Program-made: the position numbers and the translations under genes | The notes under the pieces: generated by a model | What the model was told of the DNA's origin: nothing | The model's input: the letters and a program-made list of their open reading frames with translations, nothing else | Databases searched by the model: none | Part shown: piece by piece, positions 48,693-56,725 of the stretch | Layout of the letters: each line of letters starts with the position of its first letter | How positions within the stretch are numbered: the stretch's first letter is position 1 | From: Bdellovibrio reynosensis | Lineage (GTDB): Bacteria > Bdellovibrionota > Bdellovibrionia > Bdellovibrionales > Bdellovibrionaceae | Direction of reading: 5' to 3' | DNA: 64,000 bases | Assembly: GCF_022814725.1 (NCBI RefSeq) | Contig: NZ_CP093442.1 | Span: 1,116,001-1,180,000, forward strand

Positions 48693-50122
48693 TGGAAGAT
48701 CTTAACGAAGCTAAACCCTTAAACGCTGTTCTTGTAAACGTTCAACTTCCCAGAGTTTCTGATGCTGATCGTGAAGCTTCTTTAGATGAACTTGCACGCC
48801 TTGTGACCACCTTAGGCTATAATGTTATCGGCCGCACCTCGCAACGTCGCAGCTCTGAACGCAGTGCTAACGTTTTAGGTGATGGTAAACTTAAAGATTT
48901 AGCTGAGTGGACTGGCGGAACTGGCGAAGTTCAACGTTTTGAAGCTAAAAAGAAGCACAAAGCGGCATTACGATTTGAAAAAAACAAAACTGAAGAAGAA
49001 GATGACATCGATTTCGAAGAAATCAGTGAAGAGTTCATTGAAGAAACCGCTCCTGAAGATACTTCGACTATCACTCATGAATCCCATGCTGAAAAAGCTC
49101 AGATCGTGATCGTTGATTGTGATCTTTCCCCTTCACAATTGCGTAACTTAGAAAGTGCGACAGGAGTTCCGGTTTTAGACCGAACTGGCGTGATCATTGA
49201 GATCTTCAGTCGCCATGCGCGCACTAGGGCTGCACGTTTGCAAGTTGAAATTGCGCGTTTGATGTATGTCGCCCCTCGTTTGCGTGAAACCGGTGGTGGT
49301 GAAGACCGCGGCGGTGGCGGAATCGGTGGTAAAGGTGCCGGTGAAACTACTGTTGAACTAGATAAGCGTAAAATCCGTGATCGTATTAAAGAACTGAAGC
49401 AAGAATTTGCCTCTATTGCTCGTGAACATGACACTCGCCGCGCCCGCCGCGAACAGGAAATTTCTGTAGCATTGGTTGGTTATACGAATGCTGGTAAATC
49501 TTCTTTGATGCGTGCGCTGACTAGCAGTGATGTTTATATCGCTGATAAGTTGTTTGCGACCTTAGACACGACAGTGCGTGTACTTTACCCAGAAACGAAA
49601 CCGAAAATTTTGATTTCTGATACTGTGGGATTTATTAAAAAGCTTCCGCATTCATTGGTCGCGTCCTTCAAATCCACGCTAGATGAAGCCTGCAATGCTT
49701 CTTTATTATTGTATGTGGTGGATGCGGCTGATTCGACCTTCCGTGCGCAATTAGAAGTCACGCGCTCTGTCTTGCGTGAAGTTGGCGCTGGTGAAGTTGA
49801 AAGTCTTTTAGTGCTAAATAAAGTGGATCGTTTGGCGCTTGAGGAACTTGATGCCTTAAAAGCAGAATTCCCAGACGCGATTTACTTATCCGCCTTGAAT
49901 CCTGAAGACGTAGCTAATTTGCGTTTACGCTTAGTAAAACACTTTGAAACAGCCATGGTCGATACCGACGTATTTATTCCTTATGACGTTCAAGGTGCTG
50001 TCGGCGAAATTCGTGCGAAATTAAAGGTTTTAGGTGAAGAATATGACGAGCGTGGGGTGACTTTGAAAGTCCGTGCTCATCAAGATGACATTAAACGCAT
50101 CAAAACTCGCTTCGGAATTTAA
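48692..50122 (+). CDS. hflX: Ribosome-associated GTPase HflX
   Basis: HflX splits or rescues stalled ribosomes under heat and stress. The GTG start overlaps the ABC-F stop (TAGTG). The 476-residue product has the N-terminal HflX domain with an insertion of about 60 charged residues (about 88-140, EEEDDIDFEEISEEF), then LRETGGGEDRGGG. The G1 loop GYTNAGKSS is at 263-271, and G3 DTVGFIKKLPH and G4 NKVD follow. Linkage with an ABC-F gene suggests both act on stalled ribosomes (inference). Confidence 0.93.
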   Translation: MEDLNEAKPLNAVLVNVQLPRVSDADREASLDELARLVTTLGYNVIGRTSQRRSSERSANVLGDGKLKDLAEWTGGTGEVQRFEAKKKHKAALRFEKNKTEEEDDIDFEEISEEFIEETAPEDTSTITHESHAEKAQIVIVDCDLSPSQLRNLESATGVPVLDRTGVIIEIFSRHARTRAARLQVEIARLMYVAPRLRETGGGEDRGGGGIGGKGAGETTVELDKRKIRDRIKELKQEFASIAREHDTRRARREQEISVALVGYTNAGKSSLMRALTSSDVYIADKLFATLDTTVRVLYPETKPKILISDTVGFIKKLPHSLVASFKSTLDEACNASLLLYVVDAADSTFRAQLEVTRSVLREVGAGEVESLLVLNKVDRLALEELDALKAEFPDAIYLSALNPEDVANLRLRLVKHFETAMVDTDVFIPYDVQGAVGEIRAKLKVLGEEYDERGVTLKVRAHQDDIKRIKTRFGI

Positions 50123-50155
50123 TAGTTAGCAAATCAAACGTTAATAGTCAGAAAG

Positions 50156-50190
50156 GAAGCAAAGAACCGTGGATTCGGAACCTTTGCTTC
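50156..50190 (+). terminator. Stem-loop after hflX
   Basis: Nine-bp stem GAAGCAAAG / CTTTGCTTC with a CCG...CGG centre, 34 bases after the hflX stop; the T-tail is weak, so it may be only a 3'-end hairpin. Confidence 0.55.
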
Positions 50191-50200
50191 TGATAAAAAG

Positions 50201-50226
50201 AGACCTTCTATATCAACTGGAGGTCT
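50201..50226 (+). promoter_or_regulatory. Hairpin hiding the ribosome binding site
   Basis: AGACCT (50201-50206) pairs with AGGTCT (50221-50226), closing a loop and covering most of the strong GGAGG at 50219-50223, immediately before the ATG at 50228. Confidence 0.5.
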
Positions 50227-50227
50227 T

Positions 50228-50620
50228 ATGAAATTCTGTCTTGGCGCTATGTTCGCTCTTTTAGTTTCATTTTCTGCAAACGCTTATGCGGTTGCAATTA
50301 GCTCTTGTGAGTCTGAATACGATATTTACAAGCTCACTTTAGAACAAGTAAATGATGATATTCTTATCTCTCTAGCGAATAAAGATTACGTAAAACAAGC
50401 TGATGAAAGCATTGGTAATGAACCGAAGTTAAAACTTGGTGCGCAAGAAACTGGCGTTTACAAAGTCTATAATACAAAACTGCAGGACTTCGCGAAATTA
50501 ACTTACACTCCCCGCACCCTTACACAACGTCTAATACTTGGAAATTTCAATTCTGCAGGAAATGAAGACATGTCGAGCGGTGACGCTAGTGCCTTAGTGA
50601 GCCGTTTGAGCTGTAAATAA
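50228..50620 (+). CDS. Small secreted protein, function unknown
   Basis: Not recognised. A 130-residue product with signal peptide ending ANAYAV and an N-terminal SSCESEYD, then a mainly helical/beta mature part and a C-terminal SRLSCK. Two cysteines suggest one disulfide across the whole domain. Its ribosome binding site lies in a hairpin. It stands alone between hflX and the terminator at 50648. Confidence 0.6.
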   Translation: MKFCLGAMFALLVSFSANAYAVAISSCESEYDIYKLTLEQVNDDILISLANKDYVKQADESIGNEPKLKLGAQETGVYKVYNTKLQDFAKLTYTPRTLTQRLILGNFNSAGNEDMSSGDASALVSRLSCK

Positions 50621-50647
50621 AAAATAAAGCTGCAAATTTAAAATAGA

Positions 50648-50673
50648 AGAGAGTCCCTAGGGGACTCTCTATT
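50648..50673 (+). terminator. Hairpin terminator
   Basis: Perfect 10-bp stem AGAGAGTCCC / GGGACTCTCT with a TAG loop; the T-tail (ATTCTTT) is moderate. Confidence 0.72.
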
Positions 50674-50744
50674 CTTTACTGGTATCAAGAAACTGCTCTA
50701 GCCTGAGCGACTGCCGCCGCTCCGGCTCTGGGGCCTCAAGGCCT

Positions 50745-51173
50745 TTAGTGTGTCGTATCCAACATCTTAACAACTTCTTCGATGTGTTCTGTTTCCATTC
50801 TAACCATAGAACGGATTAATTCTTCTAAAGCCACATCGTCACCACAGTGTTTAAGTACTTCTTTATATTTCCCTAAAGCTGCTTGTTCGAAATCCAAGCT
50901 TTCTTTAAGAATATCTAAAACTTTGTGGGTTTTAGTCTCTGGAACCGGCGCTGTTTTTAGTGATGGATGTCCACCTAATGCCGTGATCTTTTCACCGATA
51001 ATTGAAGCGTGTTGATAACCTTCGTTAGCTTGCTCATGGAACCATTTAACAATTGGAATACGGTTAGGACCTTTAATCATTAAAGCATAGTGAAGGTAAC
51101 GAATAACTCCAGATGCTTCCATTTCAAGGATCTCATTTAAAAGAGCGACGACTTTTTCATTATCATTTGCCAT
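50745..51173 (-). CDS. Bacterioferritin/ferritin-like protein
   Basis: A four-helix ferritin-like protein of 142 residues. Start MANDNEKVVALL at 51173 is chosen over 51197. LLNEILEMEASGVIRYLHYA and HEQANEGYQHASIIGEKI carry the Glu and His of the di-iron site, and ETEHIEEVV adds further ligands. No Met for heme can be assigned, so ferritin, DPS-like or bacterioferritin cannot be separated. It probably stores or detoxifies iron in the cytosol. Confidence 0.8.
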   Translation of the reverse strand: MANDNEKVVALLNEILEMEASGVIRYLHYALMIKGPNRIPIVKWFHEQANEGYQHASIIGEKITALGGHPSLKTAPVPETKTHKVLDILKESLDFEQAALGKYKEVLKHCGDDVALEELIRSMVRMETEHIEEVVKMLDTTH

Positions 51174-51320
51174 GTGGTTCTCCAGGGTCACAATCAATTG
51201 GTTTTCAATTACCCCTTAAGCAGACCACTTAGTTGTGATTACCTCAAGTCAAAACTGCTAATTTCCAGCCTTGGAGCGAGGAGTTGAACTGTGTGTACTG
51301 TGTGGTATCTCAAAAAAAGA

Positions 51321-51346
51321 AAGAGGAGCCATTGGCTCCTCTTTTT
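51321..51346 (-). terminator. Terminator of the pil operon
   Basis: Ten-bp stem AAGAGGAGCC / GGCTCCTCTT with an ATT loop, T-rich on both strands. On the minus strand it lies about 105 bases downstream of the pilR stop. Confidence 0.8.
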
Positions 51347-51451
51347 AATCTAATTGCTTTAATCTAATTGCTGCTGCTCCAGCCTGCCCGACTGGTCCAC
51401 ACTCCGACTTCGTCGGAGTACTCTGTCGTTCCGGCACTGCGGCCGTACGGC

Positions 51452-52858
51452 CTACTCATCATCTAATTCATCATCACCGACAACGCCGAGGTTGTATTTT
51501 TCTATGCGATATCGCATAGATCGGAAAGAGATATGAAGCAACTTCGCAGCTCTTTTCTTTACTCCGCCGGCTGAATGAATCGCTTTGATTAGCAATTCTT
51601 TTTCGATCTGTCCCATGACTTTATCTAAATCAACACCGTCATCGCCGATCTCGATTTCGTTTGATGAAGCCATTTTTCTGCCTGAAGAAGTGTTTACCAT
51701 TGGCGGTAAAGACTCTGGCAGAATTGTTGCGCCACCTTCAAGGGCCACGGTGCGTTCGATTAAGTTTTCAAGCTCACGCACGTTACCTGGGTAATCGTAT
51801 TTTTTTAAGATCTCCATAGCCTCAGCACTGATAGCACCGATGTTTTTATTCAGACGCTCATTGTACTTTTTAAGGAAGTGATTCGCTAATAACGGAATGT
51901 CGTCGCGACGCTCACGCAAGCCTGGAGTTTTAATATTGATTACGTTTAAGCGATAGAACAAATCTTGACGGAAACCGCCCTTTTGCACCATCTCTTCAAG
52001 ATTTCTATTTGTCGCCGCGATGATACGCACATCAACCTTATGGTCTTCCGTGGCACCGACTCTGCGGATCACGCGTTCTTGAATCGCGCGAAGTAATTTT
52101 ACCTGGATAGTTAAAGGCAACTCACCCACTTCATCTAGAAACAATGTTCCGCCGTCAGCCACTTCAAAAAGACCGGCTTTATCAGCAACGGCCCCCGTGA
52201 AGGAACCTTTTTTATGACCGAACATTTCTGATTCCATCAAGTTTTCAGGAATCGCACCGCAGTTCACGGTTACAAACGGACGATCTTTCAATGGACCGTT
52301 ATAGTGAATCGCTTTTGCAACAACCTCTTTACCCGTACCAGATTCCCCAGTGATAAGAACGTTTGTCGGAGTTTGCGAAACGCGTTTCACCATATCAAAA
52401 ATAGTGTGCATCGCCTGCGAATTACCGATCATGTTTTGGAATGAATATTCCTTAACAAGTTCTTTTTTAAGAGATCTATTTTCAACTTCTAAGTTGCGGG
52501 AACGAAGAGCATTTTGAATGTTCAAACGAACTTCATCGATTTTAAATGGCTTCGTCAAATAGTCATAGGCACCCATCTTCATCGCTTCTACAGCGGTTTC
52601 CGTGGTACCAAATGCAGTAATAAGCATGAATACGATATCTGGGTAAGATTCTTTGACGTGCTTTAAAAGCTCAATACCAGTCACATGGGGCATCTGAAGA
52701 TCAGAGATAATCATGTCGAATGATTTCTTAGCTAGAAGATCTTTAGCCTTTTGACCGTCTTCGGCCAAAGTAATCTCGTAACCTTCTTTCTTCAACATAA
52801 TCTCTAAAAACTCGCGAATTGATTCTTCGTCATCGACAACAAGAATTCTCGACTTCAT
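51452..52858 (-). CDS. pilR: PilR-like sigma-54 response regulator
   Basis: A 468-residue regulator with an N-terminal receiver (phospho-Asp53 in MIISDLQMP, after VVDDEE) and an AAA+ domain. Walker A is GESGTGKE and the sigma-54 loop GSFTGA has Ser in place of the usual Ala. A Fis-like HTH at the end reads RAAKLLHISFRSMRYRIEK. Its place behind pilB-pilC and a kinase gene points to PilR, which activates pilA from a sigma-54 promoter. The gap to the kinase gene is 35 bases. Confidence 0.85.
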   Translation of the reverse strand: MKSRILVVDDEESIREFLEIMLKKEGYEITLAEDGQKAKDLLAKKSFDMIISDLQMPHVTGIELLKHVKESYPDIVFMLITAFGTTETAVEAMKMGAYDYLTKPFKIDEVRLNIQNALRSRNLEVENRSLKKELVKEYSFQNMIGNSQAMHTIFDMVKRVSQTPTNVLITGESGTGKEVVAKAIHYNGPLKDRPFVTVNCGAIPENLMESEMFGHKKGSFTGAVADKAGLFEVADGGTLFLDEVGELPLTIQVKLLRAIQERVIRRVGATEDHKVDVRIIAATNRNLEEMVQKGGFRQDLFYRLNVINIKTPGLRERRDDIPLLANHFLKKYNERLNKNIGAISAEAMEILKKYDYPGNVRELENLIERTVALEGGATILPESLPPMVNTSSGRKMASSNEIEIGDDGVDLDKVMGQIEKELLIKAIHSAGGVKKRAAKLLHISFRSMRYRIEKYNLGVVGDDELDDE

Positions 52859-52893
52859 GTATACGCTCCCACGTCCTGTGTTAAACTATTCTC

Positions 52894-54462
52894 TCAAGTT
52901 GCTCTTGGGAAAGTCAAAATAAACTCAGTGCCCACGCCTACTTCACTTTCGACAAAAACGCGCGCACCATGGCCTTCCAAAATCTTATGAGTCACAGCTA
53001 GACCAAGGCCTGTGCCCTTTGGCTTCGTTGTATGAAATGGTTCAAACATTTTTCTTTTGGTAGTTTCATTCATTCCACAACCCGCATCACGAATGCGAAT
53101 TTCAATCTCTTTTTCTGAAGTGACAGCTTTTACTGCCAACCGCGGCTTTGCGGCTTCATTCATGGCTTGATAGGAATTGATCACAATATTTAGAAAGGCT
53201 TGTTTCAGCTTGTCTCTGCGACCCAGAATTTTAAGACTGGATTCAAATTCACGCACCTGTTCGATATCTTTTCTCACCTGATTGTTAACGAGCATCGAAT
53301 CAAGTACTTCTGTTAACAGTGAACTTAGATCCACAGGATCCGTCGGAGGAGTTTCAGGACGCGCATAATCCAAGAATTCTGTGATCAAGTTATTTAAGCG
53401 ATCGATCTCTCGTAAAACGATCTTCATCAGTTTACGATCATCATCATTGTTCACAGTTTGCGAAAGCATCTCGATACTGCCGCTAATTCCCGCTAGCGGG
53501 TTGCGAATTTCGTGGGCAATACCCGCGGCAAGACCACCCACTGCCGCCAATTTTTCATGTTGGCGTGCCGCGAATTCTAATTGGCGAATGCGGGTAAGAT
53601 CTTCAAATAAAGCAATGTAAAGTTGCTCTTGAAATTCAGGACTATAAATCTTTGAAACTGTCACGCCCAGAATCTTTTCAGCGCCATCGGCAGATACTTT
53701 TACATCCCCTTTGGTCAATTTCTGATCACCACTGACGTTAAACACTTTCAAAGGCTCAAAGTTTGAAAAATCATGCTGCGCTAAAATATCAGAAGCTGCC
53801 GCATTAGCACGAATGACTTCGCCCGCTTCAGTGAAAGACATCATTCCTGAAGGAATGTTTTCAACTAAAATATTGTTAAGCTCTTGCGCGGAACGAAGAC
53901 TAAGACCAGTTTTCTTAAGCTCGCTGCCCACCGTCTGTAACTGCTCGCTAAGATAACCAGCAAGCCCGGCGACAGAAAAGAAAGCGACGTTGTTTAAAGC
54001 TAAAAGGAAAAAGAAATTCAGCGCCTTCATTTCAGGTGAAAACAAAGCTGCCCCAGAAAAGAAAATGCTTGTGAAAAAGGCCACCGTCACTGCACCCACA
54101 CTGCGACAAGCGATGCCCGCCAGAAGAATGTTCACAAGGTGTAAGAACATAAAAAGGGATTGGTTAATCCCTGAATAATAAATCAATAACGAGATAAATA
54201 ATGAATCTAGAACGAAGCCCGATAACAACAAGGTGGGATGTTCTAAAACTTGTTCCCACTTTGTGAACCAAAATAAATGAAACGTAAAAGCTATTGTTAA
54301 AATCGTATAAAAAGGCCCTAGGATAGACCAATTTACGAAACCTTCTTGGGCGACACTTGATACGACACTGATAAGAAGAACTAAAACAAAAAGACTGAGG
54401 CGGACAAATTCCACCAACAGTCCATTTTGTCTATTATTCTGCAAAGCAAAGCTTAAGCGCAT
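52894..54462 (-). CDS. pilS: PilS-like membrane sensor histidine kinase
   Basis: The 522-residue kinase has about six transmembrane helices (residues 18-175), a PAS-like cytosolic domain (about 200-290) and the H-box AAGIAHEIRNPLAGI with His317. The ATPase domain has the G-box GKGLGLAV near the end. The six-span input is typical of PilS, which senses pilin in the membrane. It begins 1 base after pilC. Together with the response regulator it forms the pilus two-component pair. Confidence 0.87.
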   Translation of the reverse strand: MRLSFALQNNRQNGLLVEFVRLSLFVLVLLISVVSSVAQEGFVNWSILGPFYTILTIAFTFHLFWFTKWEQVLEHPTLLLSGFVLDSLFISLLIYYSGINQSLFMFLHLVNILLAGIACRSVGAVTVAFFTSIFFSGAALFSPEMKALNFFFLLALNNVAFFSVAGLAGYLSEQLQTVGSELKKTGLSLRSAQELNNILVENIPSGMMSFTEAGEVIRANAAASDILAQHDFSNFEPLKVFNVSGDQKLTKGDVKVSADGAEKILGVTVSKIYSPEFQEQLYIALFEDLTRIRQLEFAARQHEKLAAVGGLAAGIAHEIRNPLAGISGSIEMLSQTVNNDDDRKLMKIVLREIDRLNNLITEFLDYARPETPPTDPVDLSSLLTEVLDSMLVNNQVRKDIEQVREFESSLKILGRRDKLKQAFLNIVINSYQAMNEAAKPRLAVKAVTSEKEIEIRIRDAGCGMNETTKRKMFEPFHTTKPKGTGLGLAVTHKILEGHGARVFVESEVGVGTEFILTFPRAT

Positions 54463-55680
54463 CTATTGAACCACGTCCGCCATGCTGAAGATTGGTAAGT
54501 ACATTGCAATTACTAGGACGGCGATGATACCGCCTAGGACCACCATTAATAGTGGCTCTAACAGCGATGTCATGGCCTTCACCGCTGTTTCAACTTCATC
54601 TTCATAGAAGTCTGCGATCTTACCCAACATGATATCTAAAGTACCGGATTGTTCCCCGATAGAAATCATCTGCACGACCATGTCTGGAAAAGCTTTTTCT
54701 TTACCCAAAGGTGCCGCGAATGTACGACCTTGAGTTACTGATTCCTTGGAACGAAGCAACGCCTGCTCGATCACGATATTGCCTGCTGTTTTAGATGAAA
54801 TCTCAATGGCATCAATCAAACCCACACCTGAACCCAATAGGGTTGATAGAGTTCTTGTCAACCTAGCGATAGCTGATTTCTGGACAACTTCACCAAACAC
54901 CGGCGCACGCATAATAAAACGATCAAAGGAATCTTTTCCCGATTCAGTATTCAGCCATTGTTTGAAGGCGATGGGCCCAAGAACCGCAGCCCCGACATAT
55001 AAATACCAATTCGCAATCATGGAATTACTTAAAGCTACAACCGCCGCTGTTAAAGCAGGTGGTTCTTTACCTGATGACGAAAAAAATTCCATGAACTTAG
55101 GAATAATGAAAACCAAGATACCGGCAATAACGATCAAAGCAACAATGATGATAACGACGGGATAAACCAACGCACCCTTCACTTGGGCTTTTAGTTTTTC
55201 AGATTTTTCCATGTAACTTGCAAGACGTTGCAAGATTCCATCTAAGATACCGGCTTCCTCACCGGCTTGAATCATATTCACATAAAGTTTATCAAAAACG
55301 TTTGGCACCTGCGCCATTGAATCAGCCAGACGACGTCCACCTTCAATAGAAGTTTTAACCTGCGCTGATGCTTCTTTTAATAAGCCTGGGCGTAAACCTT
55401 CAGAAAGAATTTTTAATGAATCCACAACCGGAATACCGGCGTTGATCAAAGTCGCAAACTGACGAGTGAAAACCTGTAAGTCCTTGCCCTTCACTCGCGG
55501 CGCAAAAAGACTGGCGCTTTTACCTGCCGCTGCTCGCGAAGACCCAAATTGAACCACACGAACTGGCAATAACTGCTGAGCACGCAAGCGGATGATAGCT
55601 TCTTGCTGATTTGCAGCTTCAATTTCCCCTTGCACCATTTGGCCGGTGGAATTTTTGGCCTGATACTGGAACTTTGCCAT
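54463..55680 (-). CDS. pilC: Type IV pilus inner-membrane platform protein PilC
   Basis: A 405-residue GspF/PilC-type protein with two T2SSF domains (about 70-195 and 270-395). Each has its family segment (ITRQFATLINAGIPVVDSL-like and LTRTLSTLLGSGVGLIDAI). Transmembrane helices lie near 170-190, 220-240 and 380-400. The Ile/Val-rich end fits the third helix. It anchors the pilus motor in the inner membrane. It follows the degenerate PilT gene by 1 base. Confidence 0.95.
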   Translation of the reverse strand: MAKFQYQAKNSTGQMVQGEIEAANQQEAIIRLRAQQLLPVRVVQFGSSRAAAGKSASLFAPRVKGKDLQVFTRQFATLINAGIPVVDSLKILSEGLRPGLLKEASAQVKTSIEGGRRLADSMAQVPNVFDKLYVNMIQAGEEAGILDGILQRLASYMEKSEKLKAQVKGALVYPVVIIIVALIVIAGILVFIIPKFMEFFSSSGKEPPALTAAVVALSNSMIANWYLYVGAAVLGPIAFKQWLNTESGKDSFDRFIMRAPVFGEVVQKSAIARLTRTLSTLLGSGVGLIDAIEISSKTAGNIVIEQALLRSKESVTQGRTFAAPLGKEKAFPDMVVQMISIGEQSGTLDIMLGKIADFYEDEVETAVKAMTSLLEPLLMVVLGGIIAVLVIAMYLPIFSMADVVQ

Positions 55681-55681
55681 C

Positions 55682-56725
55682 TTAGATACCTACCTTCTTA
55701 AGAAGCTGATCAAGAGAATCTGGATCCCGAGAAACCTCAAAAGCGGTTTTCAGATCTACGCGACGTCGAATCAAATGCTGTAACAAAGATTGATTAAGTG
55801 TCAAAATTCCTGAATTTTCCAAAGAGCCCGTTAATAAGACATCGATGTTTTTAATATCTTCTTGTTCTATTAACTGACGAACTTGGGGTTTCATCAGCAA
55901 GACTTCGTGGGCAAAGATTTTTTCCCCCGCAAGGCTCGCGACCGGATATTGACCAGCAGCCAGACTTAGAACTTCAGCAAAGCGAGCAGCTCCATGCTCA
56001 GCGTAACGCTCGCTTAAAACCGACATGCAACGTCTTAAAGCATTCGTCACTGACGGCGCTTTCATAGAATAAATAACAAATAAACCTCTTTCTGCTAAAG
56101 CCATCGCTTCACAGAAAGACTGTTCATCAGAAAATCCATCAAATACGACCATGTCTACGCCGGCCATCAGGTTTTCCTGATCTTCAGCTCTGGCAAATTC
56201 ATGGTTGTGATACAAATAAACAGCTTTAGATTCTTTGACTTGCGGGAACGCTTTGCGGGAATAAACGACACCGACAAAGGATTTTTCTTCACTCATTTTC
56301 TGAAGAATTCGGTGTAAGGCCCATACCTGTCCTGCTTCGCCAGGACCTGAAAGCAAAACCAAACCTTTCATGCGTAAGCATGTTTCTAAAAGTGATGGCG
56401 GAAGTTGCACTTCCTGTTTGCCACCATCAAGGTTCATATCAAGTACAGCTTTCATGGTGCTGTCTTGTTGAAAGAATGAAAAACCGATGCGCACGCTTTC
56501 AAAGGATGCTTCACCACTGACCACACCCCGCGCATCTAACTGCGTTTTTTGTTGGGTGCTTAATAAACTTTGTTGCAACAGGTTCCATTCAGTCATCAGT
56601 GCTGGCGACTCTCGCAAGCTTGTCCATCCCGAAGGAAGACGAATGCGTGGCTCACTGCCGACGACGAATAAAAATTCTTCTGCTTTTTTTGCTTTCGCGC
56701 TTAAAAGAAGTTCCGTCAAACTCAT
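55682..56725 (-). CDS. Degenerate PilT-like protein (predicted inactive motor paralogue)
   Basis: The 347-residue protein has the length and position of PilT, and its C-terminal part (ALRRCMSVLSERYAEHGAARFAEVL) fits the PilT fold. All ATPase motifs have gone. Walker A reads GPGEAGQV (127-134) instead of GPTGSGKS/T. Walker B/Asp box reads MVVFDGFSD instead of VGExRD, and the His box is IYSMKAPS instead of TLHTN. It cannot hydrolyse ATP as PilT does. The reading frame is intact, so it is probably a regulatory or structural subunit. It overlaps pilB by one base and precedes pilC by 1 base. Confidence 0.8.
   Translation of the reverse strand: MSLTELLLSAKAKKAEEFLFVVGSEPRIRLPSGWTSLRESPALMTEWNLLQQSLLSTQQKTQLDARGVVSGEASFESVRIGFSFFQQDSTMKAVLDMNLDGGKQEVQLPPSLLETCLRMKGLVLLSGPGEAGQVWALHRILQKMSEEKSFVGVVYSRKAFPQVKESKAVYLYHNHEFARAEDQENLMAGVDMVVFDGFSDEQSFCEAMALAERGLFVIYSMKAPSVTNALRRCMSVLSERYAEHGAARFAEVLSLAAGQYPVASLAGEKIFAHEVLLMKPQVRQLIEQEDIKNIDVLLTGSLENSGILTLNQSLLQHLIRRRVDLKTAFEVSRDPDSLDQLLKKVGI

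Noticed and set aside
50695-51450. Related GC-rich tails before the ferritin and pilR stops (AGCCTG..CGACTG words) as a second repeat family
   Set aside because: Similarity covers only about 20 bases, too short to claim a repeat.
55682-56725. Calling the pilT-like gene a pseudogene
   Set aside because: Frame is intact, length is normal and its junctions with pilB and pilC are tight; decay would give stops or frameshifts.
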